From Actinoplanes couchii (GTDB taxonomy: Bacteria > Actinomycetota > Actinomycetes > Mycobacteriales > Micromonosporaceae): a stretch of DNA of 64,000 nucleotides. Every line of letters begins with the position of its first letter. Within the stretch, counting starts at the first letter, position 1. The stretch covers positions 62,001-126,000 of the forward strand of contig NZ_BOMG01000024.1 in assembly GCF_016862075.1 (NCBI RefSeq), in the 5' to 3' direction. Made by a program: the position numbers and the translations under genes. Under the pieces are notes generated by a model. The model worked only from the letters and a program-made list of their open reading frames with translations, made no database searches and was not told the origin of the DNA. Shown piece by piece: positions 28,730 through 36,280 of the stretch.

Positions 28730-29240
28730 GAGGCCGCCCCGCCGAAAAGCGGTCCCCACCAGAAGGCGGTCCCACCGAACAGCGGTCCCGCCGAAGGACG
28801 GAGCCCTTCAGGACGCTGCCTCACCAGAAAGCCGTCCTACCGAACAGCGGTCCCACCGGAGGACGGAGCCCTTCAGGACGCTGCCTCACCAGAAAGCCGT
28901 CCTACCGAAAGGCGGGATCCACCAGAAGGTGGTCCCACCGAGAGGCGGGGCCGCCAGAAGGTGGTCCTACCGAAAGGTGGGGCCGCCAGAAGGTGGTCCT
29001 ACCGAAAGGTGGGGCCGCCAGAAGGTGGTCCTACCGAAAGGTGGGGCCCGTCAGGACGCCACCCCACCAGAAAGTGGTCCTACCGAAAGGCGGGGCCCAC
29101 CAGAAGGTGGCCCTACCGGAAGACGGTCCTTTGGGAAGGCGGGGCCCGCCAGGACGCCGCTCCACCGGAAAGTGGCCCTACCGGAAGACAGTCCTTCGGG
29201 AAGGCAGGGCCCGCCAGGAGGCAAATCGCCGGCCAAGGGC
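28730..29240. repeat. nested 65-bp and 32-bp tandem repeats
   Basis: A unit of 65 bp occurs about twice (GGACGGAGCCCTTCAGG at 28796 and 28861). Then a 32-bp unit, with CCTACCGAAAGGTGGGG starting at 28966, 28998 and 29030, is repeated with perfect copies, followed by more diverged relatives to about 29240. Each unit contains GAAGGTGG or GAAAGTGG cores. Confidence 0.85.
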
Positions 29241-29320
29241 GGAGGGTCGCCGGTCGAGCAGCCTGGAGGATTGAAGGCCCGGCCGACCTCGCGACGCGAG
29301 CCAGCCGCTCGACGCGAGGC

Positions 29321-29424
29321 CGACCGTGCAACGCAGGCCGGTTGTGTAACGCGGGCCGACCGTGCAACGCAGGCCGATTGTGTAACGCGGGCCGATTGTG
29401 ACGCAGGCCGACCATGCGACGCGG
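29321..29424. repeat. 18-bp tandem repeat (36-bp alternating pairs)
   Basis: Alternating 18-bp units CGACCGTGCAACGCAGGC and CGGTTGTGTAACGCGGGC, with the first type starting at 29321 and 29357, then decaying copies to about 29424. No coding sense is seen. Confidence 0.85.
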
Positions 29425-30142
29425 AACAGCCCGCCCATCGATCCCTTGCGCTGTCCGGTTTCGGATCCCGCGCTTGCCGAGCATCCACCGGCCCACTCCC
29501 CCGCGTTGTCACCACGCCCACTCATCCCTGCCGTTGCCGTGCACATTCCTCGCTTCGCTGAGCGGGTTCCGTCTACTTCGCAAACCCACCACACCAGGAC
29601 ACGGCTGACGTCGAAGGCAGGTTGCACCCCAAACAGCCCAAGTTTCGCGATCGCCTGAAGGCAACCCTGGCTCAGCGAACCGCGAGGAAGAACCGCCGCA
29701 ACGCGGGCCGCTTACGGTTCAGTTCGCGCCCAAACTCAACGTGGTGTGTTGCGGCCTGACCACCTACCACTCACCACACGCGATCGAGCTTTGGAGCACA
29801 CGAAACAGGCCCGAGACGCGTGGTGAGGTTCGGATCCGGGACCGCGCCATGCGGGAGGCGCCGGCCACCACCCAGGCGCGCGGGGCGAAGGAGGGCGTGG
29901 GGCGTGGGGTGCAGAGGGCACGGGACGCGAGAGCACGGGGCGGGGGCGAGAGAGCGGGGCCTGAGGCAAGGCGCCTGGAGGCAAAGGTGCCTAGGGCCGC
30001 CCGGCCTGGGAGCGCCCGGCCTGGGAGCGCCCGGGTCCGGGGCCGCACGAACCTAGGAACGCACGAACCTGAGAGCGTGAAGGCGAAGGAGCCTGGGGCG
30101 CTGGGGCGGCGGGGCGCTCGCGTGGAAACCGGTTCGGACATG

Positions 30143-30181
30143 CCTGTGGGGCGTGACCCGAACCGGGTCACGCCCCACAGG
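30143..30181. terminator. perfect 18-bp hairpin
   Basis: CCTGTGGGGCGTGACCCG and its exact complement are separated by three bases. There is no T tract. It could act as a bidirectional terminator insulating the dcw cluster from the region beyond, or be a remnant of a mobile element end. Confidence 0.65.
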
Positions 30182-30318
30182 AAGGCGTTGCTATTCCTTA
30201 CTTACTGCAGCCGCTGCGCGACGCAACTCACTGGAACTGTTGCGCTGGGGAACCCGCTGCGGCCGTTGCGCGACGAAACCTACTGCCGCCCAACGACGAA
30301 ACCTGCTGTCGCACCTAG

Positions 30319-31349
30319 ACGAGTAAGTCCTAACCGGGGTCAGTGGTCGTAGGCGATCAGTGACCTGGTCAGGGGCTGACCGGTGGTGCGGTTGTGCCAG
30401 ATCGCGGCGGTCATGGCGAGGATGCGCTGGGCGATGCGGACGGTGACGCCTTCGATGCTGCGGCCGCCGTGTAGTTCGAGGTCGAGTTGGCCTTTCAGCG
30501 TGTCGTTGACCGACTCGATCAGTTGGCGTACGGGTTTGAGCAGGTGCTCGCCGGGTCGTGGGGTCCGGTTGCGGTAGGACGGCCGTAGGAGTCGGGCTCC
30601 GCGTTCGGCGAGCCAGCGGTCGAGTTCGGCGGAGATGTATCCCTTGTCCGCGATGATCAGCTGTCCGGGACGTGTGGCGAGAAGACCGGGATCCTCTTCG
30701 AGGGCTGCGGCCAGGACCTGCCGGTCGTCTGCCTTGGCGTCGGCGAGCGACCAGCTGATCGGCAGACCGGAGGGTGTGCAGATCAGGTGCAGGCGCAGTC
30801 CCCAGAAGAACCGTGAATGCGATGCGCAGTAGCCGTAGACGGCCCAGCCGGCCAGGTCGGAGCGTTTCACGGTCGGCCTCGACCGGCCGCATTCGACCGG
30901 GGTGGAGTCGGTGACCCAGACGTCGTCGAACCACAGATCGGTGTCCGCCGCCACCAGGCGGATCGCCTTCTTCAACAGCGGCAACGCGGCCCGTAGCCGC
31001 TTGTTGTAACCCGACTGGCCCGGTAGGTACGGGAACGCTCCGGGCAGATGCCGGGGCAGAAACCGCAGCCACCGCGCCTCCGACCTGATCCCGAGCAGTG
31101 CCTGGGCGACGGCCATCGTGATCAGTTCAGCATCGGACAGTTTCGGCGGACGGCCGGTCCGGCGGGGCTTGTCGAGCCAGTCGTCGATCTTCACGTAGAG
31201 TGCGGTGAGAAGGGTGTGGATGTCTGTCGTCACAAACAGATCATCGACACCCTTCACCTTTACCCGGGTCACGCGCCCAACTGAGCGCTGGTCCCGCGTA
31301 CAGGTCTCACACCGCAACTCACCAAGCCAACGAGTTAGGACTTACTCGT
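30319..31349 (-). mobile_element. IS982-type insertion sequence with CTAG duplication
   Basis: A 1031-bp element with perfect 16-bp terminal inverted repeats (ACGAGTAAGTCCTAAC / GTTAGGACTTACTCGT), flanked on both sides by CTAG (30315-30318, 31350-31353). The flanking sequences match when joined (GTCGCAC-CTAG-ACCTGCTGTCGCA) and resemble a nearby repeat GTCGCAC-GTAG-ACCTGCTGTCGCA, supporting a clean insertion. CTAG is its own complement, so it could alternatively extend the inverted repeats. One intact transposase gene fills it. Confidence 0.85.
30340..31233 (-). CDS. IS982 family transposase
   Basis: A 297-residue DDE transposase beginning TTDIHTLLTALYVKIDDW, with SDAELITMAVAQALLG, the first catalytic Asp in VTDSTPVECGRS, the second in IADKGYISAEL and the Glu in RQLIESVNDTLKGQLDLE. 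No frameshift or stop interrupts it, so the element may be active. I chose the GTG at 31233, which fits the family N-terminus; an upstream in-frame start (31317) would add 28 residues. Confidence 0.9.
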   Translation of the reverse strand: MTTDIHTLLTALYVKIDDWLDKPRRTGRPPKLSDAELITMAVAQALLGIRSEARWLRFLPRHLPGAFPYLPGQSGYNKRLRAALPLLKKAIRLVAADTDLWFDDVWVTDSTPVECGRSRPTVKRSDLAGWAVYGYCASHSRFFWGLRLHLICTPSGLPISWSLADAKADDRQVLAAALEEDPGLLATRPGQLIIADKGYISAELDRWLAERGARLLRPSYRNRTPRPGEHLLKPVRQLIESVNDTLKGQLDLELHGGRSIEGVTVRIAQRILAMTAAIWHNRTTGQPLTRSLIAYDH

Positions 31350-31353
31350 CTAG

Positions 31354-31662
31354 ACCTGCTGTCGCACCAGGAAGGGCGTCGCACGTAGACCTGCTGTCGC
31401 ATCAAGAAGGGCAACGGATGCCTGCCGCCACGCAACGGGGGACCTTGCGGGGCAGGCGCCGATGCCTGCTGTCACGCGACCGACCTGGTGTCGTACACCA
31501 AGCTGGGCCTTGTCGCCGTTGAAGTGGGAAACCGTTGGGGATGTCGGGGGAACGGTTCCCGCCGGAACGATGGCGCGGTGGGGCGATGGCGCGGTGGGAT
31601 CAGCCGCGCCCACGCGACATCAGCCGCGCCTAGGCGGCGACAAGGCATCAGCTATCGGCGTA
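31354..31662. other. non-coding sequence between IS and NlpC/P60 gene
   Basis: Contains two copies of a block with TAGACCTGCTGTCGCA (31351 and 31387), the first adjoining the IS, and further short direct repeats (GATGGCGCGGTGGG twice, 31569-31601). No gene is seen. Confidence 0.6.
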
Positions 31663-32484
31663 CTAGGCGACCAGACGCCGTACGACATAGTTGCTGTTCC
31701 AGATCTTGTGCTTGCCGACCCGCGCACCGGTGTGGGGCGAGTCGTAGATGTAGCCGTTGCCGGCGTAGATCCCGGCGTGGTAGCCGTACGAGCCGTTGCG
31801 GAAGATGATCAGGTCGCCGACCTGCTTCTTGCTCTTGGCAACCGACTTGCCGTACTTCTGCTGCGAGTTCGCCTTGTGGGGCAGGCTCTTCCCGGTGGTC
31901 TTCTTGTAGACGTACTTGGTGAAGCCCGAGCAGTCGAACCGCTTCGGTCCGGACGCCCCGTACTTGTAGAGCGCGCCCTTGTGCTTCTTCGCCTCGGCGA
32001 GGACCTTGGCGCCGCTGGCGACGACCTTGACCTTGACCTTGGTCGTGACCTTCTGGTTGTAGCCGGAGCCGGTGAAGATGGTCCGGACCCAGAGGGTCGA
32101 CTTCGGCTTGGCGGTCAGGGTGACCGCGCCGGTCTTGACGGTGTCGGTGTCCAGGTTGCGCCATGCGCCGTTGCTGTAGCCCTGGAGACGGACGGTGCCC
32201 TTGGCGACCTTGCCGGTGGCGGGGTCGATCACCTTGGCGGTGACCTTGAGGGTGGAGCCCCACTTGAGCTTCCGGGTGCTGGTCGTGGACGCCAGCGAGG
32301 GTGTGACCTTGACCGCGGCCGTGGTAGCGGCGACCGGGGTGACGGCGGTGGGCGCAGTTGCCGCCGAAGCGGGCGAGGCTGCGACCAGCTGGCCGGCACA
32401 AAGGCAGAGACCCAGGGACAGTGCGACGGTGCCGGGGCCGAATGCGGGCATGCGGCTGCGACGGCTCGAACTGTGTTCGTGCAC
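31663..32484 (-). CDS. secreted NlpC/P60 cell wall hydrolase
   Basis: A 273-residue exported peptidoglycan endopeptidase. It has a signal peptide (about residues 17-43, ending SPASAA), a beta-rich Lys/Thr-rich region (residues 55-160) and a C-terminal NlpC/P60 domain with the nucleophile Cys in RFDCSGF, His in GYHAGIY and a third polar residue around DSPHTG. Such enzymes cleave the D-Glu-DAP bond. GTG start at 32484. It lies directly downstream of a c-di-AMP riboswitch, the classic arrangement for actinobacterial resuscitation or wall hydrolase genes. Confidence 0.92.
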   Translation of the reverse strand: MHEHSSSRRSRMPAFGPGTVALSLGLCLCAGQLVAASPASAATAPTAVTPVAATTAAVKVTPSLASTTSTRKLKWGSTLKVTAKVIDPATGKVAKGTVRLQGYSNGAWRNLDTDTVKTGAVTLTAKPKSTLWVRTIFTGSGYNQKVTTKVKVKVVASGAKVLAEAKKHKGALYKYGASGPKRFDCSGFTKYVYKKTTGKSLPHKANSQQKYGKSVAKSKKQVGDLIIFRNGSYGYHAGIYAGNGYIYDSPHTGARVGKHKIWNSNYVVRRLVA

Positions 32485-32503
32485 GGTAGAGAGTTCCCTC
32501 CGG

Positions 32504-32670
32504 CACACCTGCGAGGTTAGCTGTCGGGTTCGGGCGGAAGGGCTTGCCCGGCCGCGGGTGGGCGGCTTCACCCCAAGGTCCGTCCCGGGGACGCCGCAGT
32601 GGAGCCGGCGTTTCGGGAAGGACCGCAATTGGGTCCCCCGTCCCTGCCCCCGATTGCCTGGTTGTCGGCT
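32504..32670 (-). promoter_or_regulatory. ydaO-type cyclic di-AMP riboswitch
   Basis: The minus strand contains the hallmark blocks in order: GGGGGACCCA, then CCTTGGGGTGAAGCCGCC, then CCGAACCCGACAGCTAACCT followed by CGCAGG, ending about 20 nt before the gene start. The final block is the most conserved part of actinobacterial ydaO RNAs. High c-di-AMP normally switches the downstream gene off. Confidence 0.9.
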
Positions 32671-32792
32671 TGCTTGCTGTGTCGCACCGGTCCGGCCCGG
32701 GGCAGGGCTCGGCGTGAACCGATCCGGTGCGGCCGTCGGCGAAGTGCCGTCGGCGGATTCCTTGGTACCCGACTCAGCCCATGATCGTCAGC

Positions 32793-32927
32793 ATGAAAAC
32801 CATCACCCTCGGTAATTGCTCAAAATTCTCATGTCCATTTTGTAAGCTCCCGGAAACAAATGCCGTGACTCAAAGTGATTGGTTCACTACGAAAAGCATA
32901 AGGTTACGGGTGAACCAGAACACATAA
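32793..32927 (+). CDS. questionable 44-residue Cys-containing ORF in an AT-rich patch
   Basis: The peptide begins MKTITLGNCSKFSCPFCK, with a C-x4-C-x2-C pattern, and ends at a TAA. The patch 32780-32940 is clearly less GC-rich than its surroundings, unlike other genes here. No ribosome site is evident. It could be a remnant of foreign DNA or chance in a promoter region between the NlpC/P60 gene and murT. Confidence 0.2.
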   Translation: MKTITLGNCSKFSCPFCKLPETNAVTQSDWFTTKSIRLRVNQNT

Positions 32928-33014
32928 AAAGTCCGGCACCGCCCCGACCGGGGAAATGACCGAAAGGATCATGATCTTGCCGGTCTGGCAACTCGCGGTA
33001 ATGTTCCGTTCCGG

Positions 33015-33020
33015 TACCCT
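33015..33020 (+). promoter_or_regulatory. possible -10 element for a leaderless murT mRNA
   Basis: TACCCT lies 7 nt before the GTG at 33028, the usual geometry of leaderless actinobacterial starts. No Shine-Dalgarno sequence is seen. Confidence 0.4.
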
Positions 33021-33027
33021 CGCTGGC

Positions 33028-34260
33028 GTGACGGACGGAATGCCTCTCATCGCCAAGGTCGCGACCTCCGTGTCGAAGACAGCCGCGGCACTCTCCAGGG
33101 CCGCGGGACGCGGCGACGGTTCGGTGATCGGGGGCTGGATCGGCCTCAAGATCGACCCTGACCTGCTCGCCCACCTGGCGGCCGGACGTGCCGTCGCGCT
33201 GGTCTCCGGCACCAACGGCAAGACCACCACGACCCGCTTCACCGCGGCCGCCGTCGGTGTCCTGGGCCGGGTCGCCACCAACGGTTACGGCGCGAACATG
33301 CCGACCGGCCACACCTCGGCGCTGGCCAAGGAGGGGCACACCCCGTTCGCCGTCCTGGAGGTCGACGAGCACTACCTGGGCCAGGTCATCGACCAGACCA
33401 AGCCGCAGGTGGTGGCGCTGCTCAACCTCTCCCGCGACCAGCTGGACCGGGCGAAGGAGGTGGCGATGATGGCGCAGATGTGGAAGACCAAGCTCGCCGC
33501 CCACCCGGAGATCAAGGTGGTCGCCAACGCCGACGACCCGCTGGTGGTCTGGGCGGCCAGCGGCAGCCCGCAGTCGGTCTGGTTCAGTGCCGGCCAGCGC
33601 TGGCTGGACGACTCGTTCGTCTGCCCGGAGAGCGGCCACCCGATCGAGCGCGCGCAGGGCGACTGGTGGTGCACCGGCTGCCCGCTGCGCCGGCCGCGCC
33701 CGTCGTGGGTGGTCGAGGACGGTGGCGTGTTCGACCCGAACGGTGACTGGCACCTGGTGCAGCTCCAGTTGCCCGGCCGGGTCAACATCGGCAACGCGGC
33801 CACCGCGCTGGCCGTGGCCGCCCAGTTCGGGGTCCGGCCGATCGAGGCGGTCCACACGCTCAAGCAGGTCGCGTCGATCGCCGGCCGCTACGCGCAGGTG
33901 GACAAGGAGGGCCGCAACATCCGGCTGCTCCTGGCGAAGAACCCGGCGAGCTGGCTGGAGGCCTTCGACATGGCCGACCAGGCGCCGACACTGCTCTCCA
34001 TCAACGCGCGCGACCCCGACGGGCTGGACACGTCCTGGCTCTGGGACGTCGACTTCGCCCCGCTGCGCGACCGGCCGGTGCTGATCACCGGGGACCGGGC
34101 GTTCGACCTGGCCGTCCGCCTGCAGGTGAACCAGGTGCAGTTCCGGCACGTACAAACTTTCGACGAGGCGCTGCGGTCCGTGCCGCCCGGCCGCCTCGAA
34201 GTGATCGCCAACTACACGGCGTTCCAGGACATCCGAGCGGAGTTGGACCGTGTCAACTGA
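33028..34260 (+). CDS. murT: lipid II isoglutaminyl synthase, MurT subunit
   Basis: A 410-residue Mur-ligase-like subunit that, with GatD, amidates the alpha-carboxylate of D-Glu in lipid II. The ATP loop SGTNGKTTTTRF is near residue 70, with VLEVDEHYLG and LLNLSRDQLDR in the central domain. A Cys-containing ribbon insertion (FVCPESGHPI, WWCTGCPLRRP) typical of MurT follows, then the MurT-specific C-terminal domain (NPASWLEAFDM, NYTAFQDIRAEL). GTG start chosen with the leaderless promoter; an ATG four codons in is possible. It overlaps gatD by 11 bp. Confidence 0.94.
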   Translation: MTDGMPLIAKVATSVSKTAAALSRAAGRGDGSVIGGWIGLKIDPDLLAHLAAGRAVALVSGTNGKTTTTRFTAAAVGVLGRVATNGYGANMPTGHTSALAKEGHTPFAVLEVDEHYLGQVIDQTKPQVVALLNLSRDQLDRAKEVAMMAQMWKTKLAAHPEIKVVANADDPLVVWAASGSPQSVWFSAGQRWLDDSFVCPESGHPIERAQGDWWCTGCPLRRPRPSWVVEDGGVFDPNGDWHLVQLQLPGRVNIGNAATALAVAAQFGVRPIEAVHTLKQVASIAGRYAQVDKEGRNIRLLLAKNPASWLEAFDMADQAPTLLSINARDPDGLDTSWLWDVDFAPLRDRPVLITGDRAFDLAVRLQVNQVQFRHVQTFDEALRSVPPGRLEVIANYTAFQDIRAELDRVN

Positions 34261-34963
34261 GGCCCTGCGGATCGTGTGGATCTACCCCGATCTGCTCTCG
34301 ACCTACGGCGACCGCGGCAACCTGCTGATCCTCGCCGCGCGGGCCGCCGCCCGGGGCATCCCGGTGGAGACCTACGAGGTCCGCTCGGACCAGCGGATGC
34401 CGAACTCGGCCGACATCTACCTGATCGGTGGCGGCGAGGACGGCCCGCAGGCGCTCGCGTCCCAGCGGCTGATCGCCGACGGCGGCCTGCACCAGGCGAT
34501 CCAGCAGGGTGCCTCGGTGCTGTCGATCTGCGCGGGTTACCAGCTGCTCGGTCACTCGTTCTTCGCCAAGGGGGTGCAGTGTGCCGGGCTGGGTCTGCTC
34601 GACATCCACTCCGACCGCGGCGAGACCCGGGCGGTCGGCGAGCTGCGCGGCGACATCGACCCCCGGCTGGGGCTGCCGCCGCTGACCGGCTTCGAGAACC
34701 ACGGTGGCCGCACGCACCTCGGCCAGCACGCCGCCCCGCTCGCCCGGGTGACCGGCGGCATCGGCAACGACGGCCAGACCGAGGGCGCCTGGGCCGGCAA
34801 GATCCTCGGGACGTATTCGCACGGCCCGGCGCTGGCCCGCAACCCAGCTATCGCCGATCTGCTACTGAAGTGGTCGACCGGCGCGGATAGGCTTGCCCCT
34901 CTCGACGACACCTGGAGCGAGAAGCTGCGGGGAGAAAGGTTCGCGGCAGCGATCCCGGCATGA
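34250..34963 (+). CDS. gatD: lipid II isoglutaminyl synthase, glutamine amidotransferase GatD
   Basis: A 237-residue class I glutamine amidotransferase supplying ammonia to MurT. IYPDLLSTYGDRGNLLIL opens the protein. The catalytic Cys is in SICAGYQLLG (about residue 94), and the His in GTYSHGP near residue 189. GTG start inside the murT 3' end, indicating coupled translation. The amidated muropeptide is required for efficient cross-linking. Confidence 0.94.
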   Translation: MSTEALRIVWIYPDLLSTYGDRGNLLILAARAAARGIPVETYEVRSDQRMPNSADIYLIGGGEDGPQALASQRLIADGGLHQAIQQGASVLSICAGYQLLGHSFFAKGVQCAGLGLLDIHSDRGETRAVGELRGDIDPRLGLPPLTGFENHGGRTHLGQHAAPLARVTGGIGNDGQTEGAWAGKILGTYSHGPALARNPAIADLLLKWSTGADRLAPLDDTWSEKLRGERFAAAIPA

Positions 34964-35002
34964 CCTTGACCTGAGCCGACGACAGTGGGGCGGTAGGCCT
35001 GC

Positions 35003-35704
35003 ATGACCGACAACCTGAACGCCCCTGAGCAGGCCAAGGCCGGCGGGTGGAAACGGCGCGCGATCCGTTTCACCCTGCTCGGTCTCGCTGTCGGCGCTCT
35101 CGCCGCCGCCGCGGCCGTCCTCCCCTTGCGGGAGATCGGCGACGCAGTGGTCGGCCTGGGCCCCGGCGCCGTGGTCGCGGTGGCGGTTCTGGGCGGCATG
35201 CTGCTGTCGGCGCTGGTCCCGCGGACGCTCATCACGATGACCTGCGGCGCGCTGCTGGGCGCCGCGGACGGCATGGCGGCCGCTCTGGCCGCCGCGGTGA
35301 TCGCCGCGGTGGCCACCTATTACGCGGGCCGCTGGGCGGGCCGGGGCGCACTGCAGGCCCGGGCCGGCAGTCGTCTGGCCCGCTTGGACGGCTGGCTCAA
35401 CCGCCGTGGCCTGGCCGCCGTGCTGCTGGTCAGGTTCCTGCCGCTGGCCCCGTTCGGCCTGGTCGGCTACGCCTACGGCACCACCAGCGTCTGCCAGAAG
35501 CGCTACCTGCTCGGCACCACGATCGCCGCGATCCCGTCCACGGTGACCTACGCCGTGATCGGCGCCGCAGTGGTCAAACCGGGCGAGATGAGCATGATCA
35601 CGCTGGCCCCGGCGATCTTCAGCTTCGCCCTCTCCACCGCGATCATCCTCCGCTGGCGCCACACCGCCCGCCGCGACGCCACGCTCCGGCCGGCCGGCGC
35701 CTGA
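35003..35704 (+). CDS. VTT (TVP38/TMEM64) domain membrane protein
   Basis: A 233-residue polytopic membrane protein. It has five or six hydrophobic segments, the VTT-domain core (GMLLSALVPRTLITMTCGALLG) and the re-entrant-loop motif RFLPLAPFGLVGYAYG. DedA/VTT proteins are lipid scramblases or flippases; undecaprenyl phosphate recycling is a known role for some, which would fit its place beside murT-gatD, but substrate is not inferable here. ATG start 39 bp after gatD. Confidence 0.85.
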   Translation: MTDNLNAPEQAKAGGWKRRAIRFTLLGLAVGALAAAAAVLPLREIGDAVVGLGPGAVVAVAVLGGMLLSALVPRTLITMTCGALLGAADGMAAALAAAVIAAVATYYAGRWAGRGALQARAGSRLARLDGWLNRRGLAAVLLVRFLPLAPFGLVGYAYGTTSVCQKRYLLGTTIAAIPSTVTYAVIGAAVVKPGEMSMITLAPAIFSFALSTAIILRWRHTARRDATLRPAGA

Positions 35705-35883
35705 CAAGCTGTCCCTGTGCCCCGCCCGGTCCGTCCGGCGCGGGGCACAACCATGTCAACCCCATTGCTCTTGTACGCCCCACGGCCCCACAAACGCAGC
35801 ACTCCGTCCCGCTCCGACGACGCGAGGCGGTCCCGGCTCAGGGCCGAAGGCGCGACCGCCGGGCCGAATGCGTTCCAGACGCC

Positions 35884-36260
35884 CGTCTCAGACATTCGAA
35901 CCAGACAACTGTCTGAGACGTTTGTCTGAGACGTCCGCCTGGTACGGGCGTCTGAGACGCCGGCCCAAGACAGGCGTCTGAGACGCCCAGGAGAAGACAA
36001 GCGTCTGAGACGCCCGTTTGAGACGGCCGTTTGAGACGCCCGGCTGAGACAGGCGTTTGAGACGGCCGTTTGAGACGCCCGGCTGAGACAGGCGTTTGAG
36101 ACGGCCGTTTGAGACGCCCGGTTGAGACGGGCGTTTGAGACGCTCGGTTGAGACGGGCGTTTGAGACGCCCGGCCGAGACGGACGTTTGAGACGTCCGGC
36201 CGAGACGCCTGGCTGAGACGGGCTTCTGAGATGGGCGGCTCAGCCGGGCAGCTGAGACGG
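35884..36260. repeat. 13-bp tandem array with 39-bp higher-order unit
   Basis: About 27 copies of a 13-bp unit built on GTYTGAGACG. In the middle, three variants (CGTTTGAGACGGC, CGTTTGAGACGCC, CGGCTGAGACAGG) form a 39-bp higher-order unit repeated at 36015, 36054 and 36093. Many copies contain CGTCT-G-AGACG, a small palindrome. The array lies between the convergent VTT gene and aroA and fills the 35705-36280 gap apart from about 180 bp of plain non-coding sequence. The spacing is far too short for CRISPR. Confidence 0.9.
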
Positions 36261-36280
36261 GCGACGGCTGTGTGCGGGGC

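Larger units (their letters stand above)
28151..30314. other. gene-poor repeat island upstream of mraZ
   Basis: I see no convincing gene in these 2.2 kb. Open frames exist on both strands but change frame through the repeats and have no recognisable protein. It holds the mraZ promoter, a 23-bp-period array (28536-28670), 65-bp and 32-bp arrays (28730-29240), an 18-bp array (29321-29424), a Gly/Arg-type low-complexity stretch (29870-30110) and a perfect hairpin (30143-30181). Confidence 0.7.

Noticed and set aside
28208..28824. Overlapping minus-strand frames rich in Gly, Trp and Ser across the 23-bp and 65-bp arrays
   Set aside because: They follow the repeats in several frames and have no protein-like composition; better explained as non-coding tandem repeats.
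29741..30352. 203-codon plus-strand open frame in the gene-poor island
   Set aside because: Arg/Gly/Ala low-complexity product created by repeats; no ribosome site and no recognisable domain; runs across a hairpin and up to the IS.
30191..31072. Second minus-strand frame inside the IS
   Set aside because: Shadow of the transposase gene in another frame; the Arg-rich product has no domain.
35884..36260. Regular array that looks like CRISPR at first sight
   Set aside because: Units are 13 bp and directly adjacent, with no unique spacers and no cas genes nearby.
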